64,000 nucleotides of DNA, taken from NCBI GenBank assembly GCA_011390635.1, contig JAABSA010000002.1, positions 124,308 to 188,307 on the forward strand, given 5' to 3'. The DNA is from Desulfotignum sp. (GTDB lineage: Bacteria > Desulfobacterota > Desulfobacteria > Desulfobacterales > Desulfobacteraceae). Below are positions 28,012-38,241 of the stretch, piece by piece; the first letter of the stretch is position 1, and each line of letters opens with the position of its first letter. A program made the translations under genes and the position numbers. The notes under the pieces were generated by a model. That model was not told where the DNA came from. It ran no database searches and saw nothing but the letters and a program-made list of their open reading frames with translations.

Positions 28012-28052
28012 GTTGCCTTTTCCCCGGAACCGGCGGCTCCCCCTTCCTTATA

Positions 28053-29147
28053 CTATTTTATATATCCCTGTACCAGGATATCTGTATCAAAAAATGTCAC
28101 AGCTGTTTTGTGCAGTGCAATTGCATGTGCCAGCTTTTGTACCCCTTTGCCTTCAAACACGGCCCTTCCGTCGCTTCCCCCCAGCAGTTTGGGGGCGATA
28201 AAATACAATATCTTGTTGACGACACCTTCTGCCAGGGCATTTGCCGCAACGGTTCCGCCCCCTTCAATAAGCAGGCTTGTGATGGACATCCCCCCTAAAG
28301 TAACCATGAGTTGTGACAAATCAAGTTTGTTGTCTTTTATCCCCGCCTCCAGCACCTTCACCCCCTTTTGAACGAGACGTTCTTTTTTTGCAGCTGGTGC
28401 ATGGGGGCCTGTTACAAGGATGGTGGGGGCATCTGATGTCTGATTGATCACCTTCGCATTTTCTTTGATGGAAAGGTGGGTATCCAGGATCACCCGGGCC
28501 GGATCACGGGTCTTTTTTTTGCTGATCCGGCAGGTCAAAGAAGGGTTGTCTGCATGCAGGGTACCGGAGCCCACCAGCACGGCGTCCACCTGATGACGGA
28601 TTTCATGGCCATAGGCCCTGGATGCGGCATTGGTGATCCATCGGGATTCTCCGGTGGATGTCGCAATGCGCCCGTCCAGGGTGGCCGCGCATTTCAAGGT
28701 CACAAACGGGGTGCTGCCATGGGTGACATACCATAAGAAATCTTCTATCAATGTTTCGGCCTGGTCCCGGAGAACACCCGATTCCACCTGGAGCCCTTTT
28801 TGCTCCAGAAACCGGATACCGCCGGCGGCAATGGGATGGGGGTCTGGACACGCCACCACCACCCGCCTGATGCCGGATGCCAGTATTTTATGGGTACAGG
28901 GAGGGGTTTTGCCAAAATGGTTGCAGGGTTCCAGGGTGACGTACAAAGTGGCACCTTCGGCAAGATCCTTTGCATCATCAATGGCATCCACTTCAGCATG
29001 GGGCATGCCGAATGCCCTGTGCCAGCCTTTGCCCACTACCCGGCCATCCTTGACCACCACCGCCCCCACACAGGGATTGGGGGAGACAAATCCTTTGCCC
29101 CTGGCGGCCAGGCGCAGCGCCAGCTCCATGTAGTCATGATCAGTCAT
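28053..29147 (-). CDS. ribD: Riboflavin deaminase/reductase RibD
   Basis: The 364-residue bifunctional protein has an N-terminal deaminase with the zinc motifs MPHAEVDAI and PCNHFGKTPPC, and a C-terminal DHFR-like reductase (FVTLKCAATLDGRIATSTGESRWI, LIEGGGTVAANAL). It overlaps the nrdR end by eight bases, so it is co-transcribed with nrdR. No FMN riboswitch is seen upstream. Confidence 0.97.
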   Translation of the reverse strand: MTDHDYMELALRLAARGKGFVSPNPCVGAVVVKDGRVVGKGWHRAFGMPHAEVDAIDDAKDLAEGATLYVTLEPCNHFGKTPPCTHKILASGIRRVVVACPDPHPIAAGGIRFLEQKGLQVESGVLRDQAETLIEDFLWYVTHGSTPFVTLKCAATLDGRIATSTGESRWITNAASRAYGHEIRHQVDAVLVGSGTLHADNPSLTCRISKKKTRDPARVILDTHLSIKENAKVINQTSDAPTILVTGPHAPAAKKERLVQKGVKVLEAGIKDNKLDLSQLMVTLGGMSITSLLIEGGGTVAANALAEGVVNKILYFIAPKLLGGSDGRAVFEGKGVQKLAHAIALHKTAVTFFDTDILVQGYIK

Positions 29148-29652
29148 CTGGTATGTCCGATGGCGTGTCTAAAATCTGATCCGGTTCATCGGGCGGGCAC
29201 TCTTGGGGAAGCAGGCCCTTGAGTTCCTGGATAAAGTCCGTCACGGCCGTAAATTCCCGGTACACCGAGGCGAACCGCACATAGGCCACATCATCCAGTT
29301 TTTTTAATGCCTGGATGATATGTTCTCCCACCACTTTGGATGACACTTCCCGTTCATTACTCTCGCGCAGTTGCCTTTCAATGCCGTCCACCATTTCCTC
29401 AATGAGATCCATGCTGATGGCCCGCTTTTCACAGGCTTTTTTGATCCCTTTCAGCACTTTTTCCCGATCGTATTCTTCTCTTCTGCCGTCTTTTTTAATG
29501 ATCATGACAGGCACCTGCTCCACCCGTTCATAGGTGGTAAACCGCTGGGAACAGTTCTGGCATTCCCGCCGCCGCCGGACTTCCAATTCAATTTTGCCTG
29601 GCCTGGAATCCACCACCCGGGTATTGGGTATGCCGCAATAGGGACATTTCAT
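29140..29652 (-). CDS. nrdR: Ribonucleotide reductase repressor NrdR
   Basis: NrdR represses nrd operons in response to ATP/dATP. The 170-residue protein starts MKCPYCG with the zinc-ribbon cysteines (CPYC and CQNC), followed by the ATP-cone (VMIIKKDGRREEYDREKVLKG). A C-terminal tail of about 20 residues rich in Pro and Asp is longer than usual. AAGGAA supports ATG 29652. Confidence 0.96.
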   Translation of the reverse strand: MKCPYCGIPNTRVVDSRPGKIELEVRRRRECQNCSQRFTTYERVEQVPVMIIKKDGRREEYDREKVLKGIKKACEKRAISMDLIEEMVDGIERQLRESNEREVSSKVVGEHIIQALKKLDDVAYVRFASVYREFTAVTDFIQELKGLLPQECPPDEPDQILDTPSDIPDD

Positions 29653-29665
29653 GTCATGGAATTCC

Positions 29666-30121
29666 TTACAATTTCGACAGCACCACCCCTGCCCTGTCAA
29701 ACATGTCCAGGGCCAGGGGATCATCATAGCCGTCCCGGTAATATACCTTTTTGATCCCGGCATTGATGAGCATTTTGGCACAGATGGAACAGGGCTGGTT
29801 GGTGCAGTAAAGGGTGGCCCCGGCCACGGCAACACCGTGGAAAGCCGCCTGGATAATCACATTCTGCTCGGCATGGACACCCCGGCACAACTCATGTTTC
29901 ACGCCTGAGGGCACCTGCAGCTGTTCGCGCAGACACCCGGTTTCTTTGCAATGGGCCACACCTGCGGGTGCACCATTGTATCCTGAACACAGAATCCGCC
30001 TCTCCTTGACCAGCACCGCCCCTACCTTGCGCCGGGTACAGGTTGCCCGGCAGGCTACCAGATCGGCGATACCCATGAAATACTCGTTCCAGGAAGGCCG
30101 GGTGGACATATCAGGCAGCAT
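29666..30121 (-). CDS. Deoxycytidylate (dCMP) deaminase
   Basis: The 151-residue protein has the zinc deaminase motifs GVHAEQNVI (His-Ala-Glu) and [11 protein letters not shown], and the insert with ETGCLR typical of ComEB-type dCMP deaminases, which make dUMP for dTMP synthesis. GGAGG at the end of glyA is six bases before ATG 30121, which overlaps the glyA stop. Longer starts inside glyA are less likely. Confidence 0.93.
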   Translation of the reverse strand: MLPDMSTRPSWNEYFMGIADLVACRATCTRRKVGAVLVKERRILCSGYNGAPAGVAHCKETGCLREQLQVPSGVKHELCRGVHAEQNVIIQAAFHGVAVAGATLYCTNQPCSICAKMLINAGIKKVYYRDGYDDPLALDMFDRAGVVLSKL

Positions 30122-31356
30122 CATACCCCTCCGGGATACAGCGGATACTGACGGCATAAATCCTTGACCATGGGTGCCACCCGCTTGACAGCAGATGCAT
30201 CATCCAGAATATCGCAGATACACCCTGCAATCACCCGCATGGTTTCCTGCTGCATGCCCCGGGACGTTACCAGAGACACCCCGATACGGATGCCACTGGT
30301 GACAAACGGGCCTTTTTGGTCATTGGGAACGGTGTTTTTGTTCACGATAATATCGGCACGGCCCAGGCGGTCCTCGGCCTCTTTGCCGGAAATATCTCTG
30401 GTTGTCAGATCCATCAATACCATGTGGTTATCCGTGCCGTTGGACACCAGTTTACAGCCCCGATCCATGAGTTCTGCTGCCAGAACAGCGGCATTTTTCA
30501 CCACCTGCTTCTGGTATGCTGTAAATTCCGGCTGTAATGCCTCATGAAAGGCAACCGCTTTGGCCGCGATCACATGCATGAGCGGACCGCCCTGGATCCC
30601 CGGAAAAATCTGGCTGTTGATTTTTTTTGCAAATGTGTCTGCACCCAGGATCAGTCCCCCCCTGGGGCCCCGCAGGGTTTTATGGGTGGTGGAGGTGATG
30701 ACATCCGCCAGCCCCACAGGCGTGGGATGCACCCCGGCAGCCACGAGACCGGCAATATGGGCCATGTCCACCATGAACAATGCACCCACAGAGGCGGCGA
30801 TATCGGCAAATCCTTTAAAATCAATTATCCTGGGGTATGCACTGGCCCCGGCCACAATCAGTTTCGGCCGAAAGGTTTTTGCCAGATCTTCCACCTGGTT
30901 CATATCAATGGTCTGGGTATCAGAGGACAGGCCGTAATGGGAAAAATCAAACAGCCTGCCGGAAAAACTGGCTGCAGCACCATGGGTGAGGTGACCGCCG
31001 TGGGAAAGATCCATGGCCAGTATCCGGTCTCCGGGATCCAGCAGGGCGAAATACACCGCCATATTGGCCTGGGACCCTGAATGGGGCTGGACATTGGCAT
31101 ATGGTGCATGGAACAGTTTTTTTGCCCTGGCAATGGCCAGGTCCTCCGCCTGATCCACCACATCACAGCCGCCATAATACCGCCGTGACGGATAGCCTTC
31201 CGCATATTTGTTGGTGAGGATTGATCCCTGGGCCGCCAGAACAGAAGGGCTGACGGTATTTTCAGAAGCAATAAGATTCAGGCCCGACTCCTGGCGCAGG
31301 GCTTCTCTTTCAATTACTGCGGCTATTTCCGGGTCATTTGTTACCAACGCTGCCAT
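30121..31356 (-). CDS. glyA: Serine hydroxymethyltransferase
   Basis: GlyA interconverts serine and glycine with tetrahydrofolate. The 411-residue PLP enzyme has [13 protein letters not shown], the [13 protein letters not shown] motif with the PLP lysine and [15 protein letters not shown]. It is coupled to the dCMP deaminase and follows rpiB after 162 bases, a common order. Confidence 0.98.
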   Translation of the reverse strand: MAALVTNDPEIAAVIEREALRQESGLNLIASENTVSPSVLAAQGSILTNKYAEGYPSRRYYGGCDVVDQAEDLAIARAKKLFHAPYANVQPHSGSQANMAVYFALLDPGDRILAMDLSHGGHLTHGAAASFSGRLFDFSHYGLSSDTQTIDMNQVEDLAKTFRPKLIVAGASAYPRIIDFKGFADIAASVGALFMVDMAHIAGLVAAGVHPTPVGLADVITSTTHKTLRGPRGGLILGADTFAKKINSQIFPGIQGGPLMHVIAAKAVAFHEALQPEFTAYQKQVVKNAAVLAAELMDRGCKLVSNGTDNHMVLMDLTTRDISGKEAEDRLGRADIIVNKNTVPNDQKGPFVTSGIRIGVSLVTSRGMQQETMRVIAGCICDILDDASAVKRVAPMVKDLCRQYPLYPGGV

Positions 31357-31401
31357 ATCGGCTTTCCTTTTTCCAGACCGGCAGGGCCTGACAAATCTGC
31401 T

Positions 31402-31433
31402 TTTAGCTGTTAGCTGTTTGCTTTCAGCTAAAA
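31402..31433. repeat. AGCTAA-type short repeat, copy 1
   Basis: The segment is built from TTAGCTGTTAGCTG and its complement CAGCTAAAA, a small dyad in the rpiB-glyA gap. Related tracts lie at 32901-32939 and 42661-42685. Confidence 0.5.
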
Positions 31434-31517
31434 ACCTGAGAGTTTGGAGTTCAATGCAACTTCCTTTACTATCAAGGTATCTGCCGATCTTAACAGGTAC
31501 GGATGTAATGGTCCCTG

Positions 31518-31949
31518 TCAGTCCATGGACCGGATCCGGTCAAGATGCCTGCCGCCCTCAAATTGTGTTTCAAGAAACGTATCCACCAGGGCAAAGGCAA
31601 GGACTTCTCCAATGATCCGTCCCCCCAGTACCAGAATATTGGCATCGTTATGGCGCCGGCTCATGGTGGCGGAAAAAAGATCCGAACACAGGGCTGCCCT
31701 GACCCCGGCATAGCGGTTCGCCACCATGGACATGCCAAGACCGGATCCGCACAGCAAAATTCCTTTGGCAAACCTGCCCGCTGATACGGCAGCAGCCACT
31801 TTTTTTCCGTACTCCACATAATTGACTGACGCTTCACTGAAGGTACCGGCATCTTCCACCGCATACCCTTTGGAAGAAAGATATGTGCGCAGTTTTTCCT
31901 TTAATTCAAAACCGGCATGGTCGCTGCCGATGATAATGGCGGTATCCAT
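31518..31949 (-). CDS. rpiB: Ribose-5-phosphate isomerase B
   Basis: The 143-residue protein has the RpiB/LacAB fold signature [16 protein letters not shown], the active-site cysteine in [13 protein letters not shown], and [15 protein letters not shown]. It lies 21 bases after acpP and upstream of glyA. Confidence 0.96.
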   Translation of the reverse strand: MDTAIIIGSDHAGFELKEKLRTYLSSKGYAVEDAGTFSEASVNYVEYGKKVAAAVSAGRFAKGILLCGSGLGMSMVANRYAGVRAALCSDLFSATMSRRHNDANILVLGGRIIGEVLAFALVDTFLETQFEGGRHLDRIRSMD

Positions 31950-31970
31950 AGGTGTTCCTTTGCCGGGATC

Positions 31971-32204
31971 TCAGGATTTGGACGTGATAAAATCGATGGC
32001 ATCCTGAACCGTCTTAATGGTTTCAGCTGCATCATCATCAATTTCAATGGCAAAAATTTCTTCCATTGACATGATAAGCTCCACAATTGTCAGAGAATCA
32101 GCCCCTAAGTCATCAATAAGAGAGGCCTCTGGTACCACATCTTCGATATCAATATCAGGAATCTTTTCTGCAATTATCTTTTTAACCTTTGTTTCAATCG
32201 TCAT
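31971..32204 (-). CDS. acpP: Acyl carrier protein
   Basis: The 77-residue acidic protein carries the phosphopantetheine site Ser in [11 protein letters not shown] and the usual helix pattern. It sits directly between rpmF and rpiB. The plsX-fabH-fabD-fabG set usually found between rpmF and acpP, and the fabF usually after acpP, are absent here. Confidence 0.97.
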   Translation of the reverse strand: MTIETKVKKIIAEKIPDIDIEDVVPEASLIDDLGADSLTIVELIMSMEEIFAIEIDDDAAETIKTVQDAIDFITSKS

Positions 32205-32249
32205 GAAAAACCCTGCTCCTTACGATTTTTTATGTGCGTTTTTTTTACT

Positions 32250-32432
32250 TTACGCATCATCTCCGGCTTTTACATTTCTGTCCTTGTAGGCACCGCATTC
32301 AGGGCAGGCTGTATGGGGAAGTTTGGCTTCCTGGCATTCCGGACAAACGGTCACAGTGGGGGCCTGGGTTTTGTAATGGGTCCGTCTTTTTCTGCCCCTT
32401 GCCTTGGAGCTTTTCTGCTTTGGTACTGCCAT
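32250..32432 (-). CDS. rpmF: 50S ribosomal protein L32
   Basis: The 60-residue protein starts MAVPKQKSSKARGRKRRTH and has the two zinc CxxC motifs CPEC and CPEC. AGGAGA lies before the start. It is the first gene of the long minus-strand block. Confidence 0.98.
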   Translation of the reverse strand: MAVPKQKSSKARGRKRRTHYKTQAPTVTVCPECQEAKLPHTACPECGAYKDRNVKAGDDA

Positions 32433-32605
32433 TGGTCTCTCCTAAAGTATTAAGTATCCGGTTAATTCAGTGTATATGTCATTATTGCATCATATGATGA
32501 TAAAACACATCTATCTACCGCAAATTGGTGTATGTGTCAACTGGATATTTGCTGTCAGCATGCCGGAATTTCGACGGTTCCGTGCAGCAGTCAATCCCGA
32601 ACCCC

Positions 32606-32768
32606 GCCCCTGGTGGTGTCCTGTGCCCGGCCCGAGATCCTGCGGGGGCCTGTCTGCATCAGGACAATGAAGTGCGGGTAAGCCGTCCTCTGGTTGAAAA
32701 CCATCCCGACATATCGTACCAGGCCCCCTCCGGCTCTGACGGTCCGTTCACAGGACACCACCAGGGGC
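32606..32768. ncRNA. Structured RNA or inverted-repeat element of unknown class
   Basis: A perfect stem of 20 pairs joins 32606-32625 (GCCCCTGGTGGTGTCCTGTG) to 32749-32768. Inside it, after an 18-base/20-base internal loop, a second perfect stem joins GGGGGCCTG (32644-32652) to CAGGCCCCC (32720-32728). The apical part has smaller hairpins, AGGAC/GTCCT and TGGTT/AACCA. A long closing stem, a central bubble and an apical stem resemble 6S RNA architecture, but I do not recognise its conserved bases. It lacks the signature bases of SRP RNA, RNase P RNA and tmRNA. The strand cannot be decided. A miniature transposable element with 20-base terminal repeats is the alternative. Confidence 0.55.
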
Positions 32769-32900
32769 TCCCCGCAAGTGGATGAATTATGGATATGGTA
32801 TTGCGTGTGGGTGTGTTTTATGGTACCTAATAGCCCTTATTTTCGGCTGGATGTAATTGATATAGTATATGGATTTAATTGCATAGTATAGCTGTCAGGG

Positions 32901-32939
32901 TGTTAGCTAACTGCTAAACGCTAACAGCTAACAGCTAAA
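32901..32939. repeat. AGCTAA-type short repeat, copy 2
   Basis: TGTTAGCTAACTGCTAAACG and then tandem CTAACAG units form a small imperfect hairpin in the gltX leader. They match the tracts at 31402-31433 and 42661-42685 in composition. Confidence 0.5.
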
Positions 32940-32971
32940 CACCCGCGCGATTGTGCGCGAACGGAGATACC

Positions 32972-34372
32972 ATGAAACCCATTGTCACCCGATTTCCCCC
33001 CTCCCCCACGGGATTTCTTCACATCGGCGGGGCCAGGACCGCTTTGTTCAACTGGCTCTATGCCAGAAAAACCGGTGGAAAATTTATTTTGCGCATTGAA
33101 GATACAGATGAGGCCAGATCCACCAAAGATTCCGTGGATGCTATTTTAGAGGCATTGCAATGGCTGGGAATCGACTGGGATGAAGGCCCGTACTTTCAAA
33201 CCGAACGAAAAGAGATTTACAGCCGGTATATTGAAAAACTGGTGGAAACCGGCCATGCCTATTATTGTTCGTGCACCCCGGATGAGGTCAATACCATGCG
33301 CGAAGCTGCCCGGGCCAAAGGCCTTAAACCCATGTACAACGGCAGATGCCGGGAACAGGGCCTGGCTTGGGCAGATAATACCGTGGTCCGGCTGAAAACC
33401 CCGGTTACAGGTGTTACCGTGGTGGAAGACATTGTCAAGGGAGATACCGCCTTTCAGAACGCAGAAATGGATGATTTTATTATCCAGCGCTCTGACGGAT
33501 CAGCCATGTACAACCTGGCCGTGGTGGTGGATGACCTGACCATGGGCATCAACACCATTATCCGGGGAGATGACCATCTGATCAACACGCCGAAACAGAT
33601 CCTCATCTACCGGGCCCTGGGCGCGGACCTGCCTGCTTTCGGCCATGTGCCCATGGTGCTGGGACCTGACAAAGCCCGGTTGAGCAAACGCCACGGGGCC
33701 ATGTCCGTTGATGAATACCGGAAAATGGGGTATCTGCCGGATGCCGTGATCAATTACCTGGTACGGCTGGGATGGTCCCACGGAGACCAGGAGTTTTTTA
33801 CCCGCATGGATCTCATAGAAAAATTTGATCTGGAACACCTGGGCCGGTCTGCTTCCATGTTTGATATGGAAAAGATGACCGCCTTGAATGCCAAGCATAT
33901 CCAGGCAAAAGAACCGGGTGCGCTGGCGCCTTTTGTGTTGCCCCATTTACAGGATCTGGGCATTGACGCCTGTGATGATACCTTTACCAGCAAGGTGATT
34001 GAAACCCTGCAGCCCAGAAGCAAAACCCTGGTGGAGATGGCCGCTGCTGCACGGTTTTACTATGTGGATGAACCGGAACTGGATGAAAAAGCCGCTGCCA
34101 AATTTCTTACTTCAGAAGCTGCCGCCATGCTCATTCAGGCTGCTGATGACATAGAAGCCCTGCCTGAATTTACCCAGGCCGCATTGGAGGATGTTTTCAC
34201 AAAAATCATGGCGGATTCTGGTCTCGGCTTTGGCAAAATCGCCCAGCCGTTGCGGGTGGCGGTCACCGGTACCACGGTGAGCCCGGGCATTTTTGAAATG
34301 CTGCTGGCCCTGGGAAAAGACAAAACTGTCCAACGCATCCGGCGCGCGGTTGCCTGGATCCAAAACCAGTGA
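32972..34372 (+). CDS. gltX: Glutamyl-tRNA synthetase
   Basis: The 466-residue class I synthetase has the HIGH-type motif FPPSPTGFLHIGGARTALFN at its start and the KMSKS-type loop ARLSKRHGA near residue 240. GGAG before ATG 32972 fixes the start. Because gatCAB is also encoded in the window, this enzyme probably misacylates tRNA-Gln with glutamate for amidation; that is inferred from context. Confidence 0.97.
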   Translation: MKPIVTRFPPSPTGFLHIGGARTALFNWLYARKTGGKFILRIEDTDEARSTKDSVDAILEALQWLGIDWDEGPYFQTERKEIYSRYIEKLVETGHAYYCSCTPDEVNTMREAARAKGLKPMYNGRCREQGLAWADNTVVRLKTPVTGVTVVEDIVKGDTAFQNAEMDDFIIQRSDGSAMYNLAVVVDDLTMGINTIIRGDDHLINTPKQILIYRALGADLPAFGHVPMVLGPDKARLSKRHGAMSVDEYRKMGYLPDAVINYLVRLGWSHGDQEFFTRMDLIEKFDLEHLGRSASMFDMEKMTALNAKHIQAKEPGALAPFVLPHLQDLGIDACDDTFTSKVIETLQPRSKTLVEMAAAARFYYVDEPELDEKAAAKFLTSEAAAMLIQAADDIEALPEFTQAALEDVFTKIMADSGLGFGKIAQPLRVAVTGTTVSPGIFEMLLALGKDKTVQRIRRAVAWIQNQ

Positions 34373-34385
34373 TTTGAAAAATCTG

Positions 34386-35246
34386 TCAATCCCTCCCATA
34401 CAGCAGGCCGGTGTAGCCCACAAAAGAATCTGACCCGGTTTTGTCAAAACTGGTGGCGTAATCAAGGACCAGTGCCTGGTTTGCGCCCATTTTTTTGGCA
34501 GCCGCAGCAGTGGCAGCCGCAGCCCCGGGACAGCACATATTGTGATGGTCCAGCCCCTGGGCAATAATCTCCTTGTCATCCATGTTTTTCATGGCTGCAA
34601 GGGCTGCTGCATCATTGCTGGTTGTGACCCATTCCACGGCAGTTTTACCGGTGCCGGCCGGGGTAAAACCGAAATCCGGCCCGTAATGGGTCATGTCCGT
34701 GGACCCGATCACCCGGATGGTTCTTTTCAGGGCATTGGCGGTTTCAACCGCCATGGTGCCGATGATGGGGGCAAAAAAAGAGGGAGCCACCCCGCAGACC
34801 ACTATCTTGGCTTTCGGAAAAAAATATTTGATAAACGGGTATTGCAGTTCCAGGGTGTTCTCATCAACAAATTTTACCGGTGACCGCTTGCGGATGCTGA
34901 TGCTGTCTGCCAGGGCTTCCACCATCTCTGCATCCACTGCAATATCTCCCAGGGGGGTTTCAATGGCACCTTGGGTCATGACAAAGGGCTCTGACTGCCT
35001 GTGCATGTGAGCACCGAACAAAACAATTGTATCCACGGGTTTTTCCCCGGACGGCACCAGGCTGGCAATGGTCCGGCAGGCAATGCTGCCGGAGTATACC
35101 CACCCGGCATGGGGAACAATCCCGGCGGTAAAATCACCTGTGGCCGGGCCGGTTTTTTCTGACAAAAATTGCAGGATCTCTATGTTACACGCTTCTGCCG
35201 AGGCCGGATACCAGGTGCCGGCAAATGCGGTTCGTTTTTTTTCCAT
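34386..35246 (-). CDS. amrB: MEMO1-family protein (AmmeMemoRadiSam system protein B)
   Basis: The 286-residue protein shows the MEMO fold motifs AGTWYPAS at the start, GIVPHAGWVYSGSIA, GAHM, GSTDMTHYG and CCPGAAAATAA. The family is related to ring-opening dioxygenases but its reaction is unsettled. The AMMECR1 and radical-SAM partners of the three-gene system are not adjacent. It follows hypB in the same direction. Confidence 0.9.
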   Translation of the reverse strand: MEKKRTAFAGTWYPASAEACNIEILQFLSEKTGPATGDFTAGIVPHAGWVYSGSIACRTIASLVPSGEKPVDTIVLFGAHMHRQSEPFVMTQGAIETPLGDIAVDAEMVEALADSISIRKRSPVKFVDENTLELQYPFIKYFFPKAKIVVCGVAPSFFAPIIGTMAVETANALKRTIRVIGSTDMTHYGPDFGFTPAGTGKTAVEWVTTSNDAAALAAMKNMDDKEIIAQGLDHHNMCCPGAAAATAAAAKKMGANQALVLDYATSFDKTGSDSFVGYTGLLYGRD

Positions 35247-35295
35247 GGCACCTCCGAATATTGGTTTTGGGTTTTGTCATGGGGGGTCACCCTGA

Positions 35296-35961
35296 TTACC
35301 CTGTTTTTTCAGTCACTTTCTGCCGAAGCCACGCCAGCCAGGGATCAAATCCTTCCCCGGTTTTGGCGGACAATGCAAACACCGGTATGCCCGGATGCAC
35401 TTTTTTCATGTTGTCCACGGCCAGACCTGCATCATAATCCAGATACGGCAGCAGGTCCACCTTGTTTAAAATAGCGGCATCCGACACCTGGAACATCAAA
35501 GGATATTTCAAGGGCTTGTCTTCTCCTTCGGTGACGCTCAACACCACCACCCGGGCATTTTCACCGATATCAAATTCCGCCGGACACACCAGGTTGCCGA
35601 TATTTTCCACAATCAGCAAATCCAGGTCTTCGCATCCCAGACCACGGGCCGCGGTATCGATCAGCGGGGCAGCCAGGTGGCAGTCCCCCCCGAACTGGTC
35701 GGTATTGATCTGGGTAACCCTGGCCCCGGTAACGGACAGGCGGTCGGCATCATTGGTGGTACAGATATCTCCCACTATCACCCCCACCCGGATATCGGGC
35801 ATCAGATGCTTCAGGGTTCTGCACAGGGTTTCGGTCTTGCCGGAACCTGGTGAGGACATCATGTTCAGCACGAATACATGGTGCTCTTTGAAGTAGTTGC
35901 GGTTTTTATCCGCCTCTGTAAGATTTTTTTCCAGGACCTGTTTTCGAATTTTGATTTCCAT
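35296..35961 (-). CDS. hypB: Hydrogenase nickel incorporation GTPase HypB
   Basis: HypB is the GTPase that helps load nickel into NiFe hydrogenase. The 221-residue protein has the P-loop SSPGSGKTET, GDICTTNDADR, DLLIVENIGNLVCPAEFDIGE and ILNKVDLLPY. The N-terminus lacks both the CxxCGC site and a His-rich stretch, so metal storage is not expected. It is separated from its usual partner hypA by an inserted hicAB pair. Confidence 0.96.
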   Translation of the reverse strand: MEIKIRKQVLEKNLTEADKNRNYFKEHHVFVLNMMSSPGSGKTETLCRTLKHLMPDIRVGVIVGDICTTNDADRLSVTGARVTQINTDQFGGDCHLAAPLIDTAARGLGCEDLDLLIVENIGNLVCPAEFDIGENARVVVLSVTEGEDKPLKYPLMFQVSDAAILNKVDLLPYLDYDAGLAVDNMKKVHPGIPVFALSAKTGEGFDPWLAWLRQKVTEKTG

Positions 35962-36026
35962 ATAACTTAGGCCTTTCTTTTTCTCAGGGTCAGTGCAAGT
36001 TGGACATCACCGCTGCAGATACAAGA

Positions 36027-36386
36027 CTAATGTCCCGGGCGGGTTCTTTGGGTTGATGAAATGAATTGTTTAACAGCGGCCGCAAGGAGTTCGGATCGCT
36101 TCATGCCATATTTTCCCCTGTATTCATCTACATCTGAAAGAAGAGAGGCTGGAAAAATTACATTAAACCGTTTTTTAGGCTCACTGTTTTTTTTATTTTT
36201 CGGTCTGGGAACGGGTTTGCCATATTTTTTTGCGGCCTCAATCCACAATTGCATGGCTGTTTCGATTTCCCGCAACGCTTCCTCCGGTGTTTCACCAAAT
36301 GCAGAACAGCCTTTAAGCTCTTCTATTTCAGCTATATAATCCCCTTCTCCCTCTGGATCAGGAAAAATTTTTACCGTATATTCCAT
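36027..36386 (-). CDS. hicB: HicB-family antitoxin
   Basis: The 119-residue protein has the partial RNase H-like HicB domain (DYIAEIEELKGCSAFGETPEEALREIETA) followed by a C-terminal ribbon-helix-helix type segment (RFNVIFPASLLSDVDEYRGK) for DNA binding. It lies two bases after the HicA gene, which it should neutralise. Unlike its neighbours hypA and hypB the pair is AT-rich. Confidence 0.9.
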   Translation of the reverse strand: MEYTVKIFPDPEGEGDYIAEIEELKGCSAFGETPEEALREIETAMQLWIEAAKKYGKPVPRPKNKKNSEPKKRFNVIFPASLLSDVDEYRGKYGMKRSELLAAAVKQFISSTQRTRPGH

Positions 36387-36388
36387 AT

Positions 36389-36646
36389 TTACTCTCCATC
36401 AATCATTTTCATGGCTTGCTTTATTTGATACGCTTTTGCCGTTCCATCCTTCTTTTTTTGGGCATTTACAGGGGTTTCAATAATCGGGTGAACAAAAATA
36501 TGGTGACTGCCGCTTACCCGATGGAGCACAAACCCATTTTCTTCAAGCCAAGACACAAAATCATGAAACTTGACATTGTTTTGATTTTGCCTGATCTTCT
36601 GATTTTTCTTATGGGATTTTGTCATCTGTGAATAATTTTTTCCCAA
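36389..36646 (-). CDS. hicA: HicA-family mRNA interferase toxin
   Basis: The 85-residue frame contains the HicA double-stranded RNA-binding-like core LEENGFVLHRVSGSHHIFVHP with the catalytic His in GSHHIF, and a KAYQIKQAMK end. The N-terminus is about 25 residues longer than usual and starts with TTG; ATG 36625 is an alternative. HicA cleaves mRNA; HicB follows directly. The pair interrupts hypA-hypB. Confidence 0.85.
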   Translation of the reverse strand: MGKNYSQMTKSHKKNQKIRQNQNNVKFHDFVSWLEENGFVLHRVSGSHHIFVHPIIETPVNAQKKKDGTAKAYQIKQAMKMIDGE

Positions 36647-36719
36647 AAAAAAATTATCTCCATAAAAACTAATGTGTTTTTACACATCCGTCAATGAATT
36701 ATTAACCAAATAATTGATA

Positions 36720-37067
36720 TTAATCGAAAAGTTCCATAGAAATGATTTCAATTTCCCTGCCTGACAACATTTCCACCTTCCCTTGTTCACAATCCGAACA
36801 CTGAAATACCGGGGTGTCGGCTTCCCATTCTTTGCCGCAGCCGGTGCAGCGGATGCGTACCGGCACCGATTCAATATCCAGGCGGGCATTTTCCAGCGGG
36901 GTGTCTTTGGTGATGATCTCAAAACAGAAGGTCAGGCTGTGTTCCACCACAGAGGAAAGCTTTCCGATCTTCAGATTCAGGGTTTCGACCTGTGGATTTT
37001 CCAGATCCTTTGGCAGCGCATCCAGTGCGATTTTCACCAGTTCCTGGGCAATTCCCATTTCGTGCAT
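36720..37067 (-). CDS. hypA: Hydrogenase nickel incorporation protein HypA
   Basis: HypA binds nickel and delivers it with HypB. The 115-residue protein starts MHEMGIAQELV, whose His2 is a nickel ligand, and has the zinc site CTGCG...CSDCE. AAGGAG lies nine bases before ATG 37067. It follows tgt by 28 bases. hypCDEF are not in the window. Confidence 0.95.
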   Translation of the reverse strand: MHEMGIAQELVKIALDALPKDLENPQVETLNLKIGKLSSVVEHSLTFCFEIITKDTPLENARLDIESVPVRIRCTGCGKEWEADTPVFQCSDCEQGKVEMLSGREIEIISMELFD

Positions 37068-37095
37068 AGCATTCAGCTCCTTCGGTCGGGGGTCG

Positions 37096-38241
<1,146 letters not shown>

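Larger units (their letters stand above)
32433..32971. other. Non-coding gap between divergent rpmF and gltX
   Basis: No frame in this 539-base stretch has a ribosome binding site or a recognisable product. It holds a 12-base palindrome CATCATATGATG (32488-32499), the structured element at 32606-32768, and an AGCTAA-type repeat at 32901-32939 in the gltX leader. Promoters for rpmF and gltX should lie here; I see no clear -35/-10 pair for either. Confidence 0.7.

Noticed and set aside
28012-32500. FMN riboswitch ahead of the riboflavin genes
   Set aside because: ribD overlaps nrdR and the block is read from rpmF; I see no RFN-element bases in any gap.
32470-32891. Overlapping plus-strand open frames of 65-86 codons between rpmF and gltX
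   Set aside because: They lack ribosome binding sites and run through the perfect inverted repeats, so they are better explained by a structured element.
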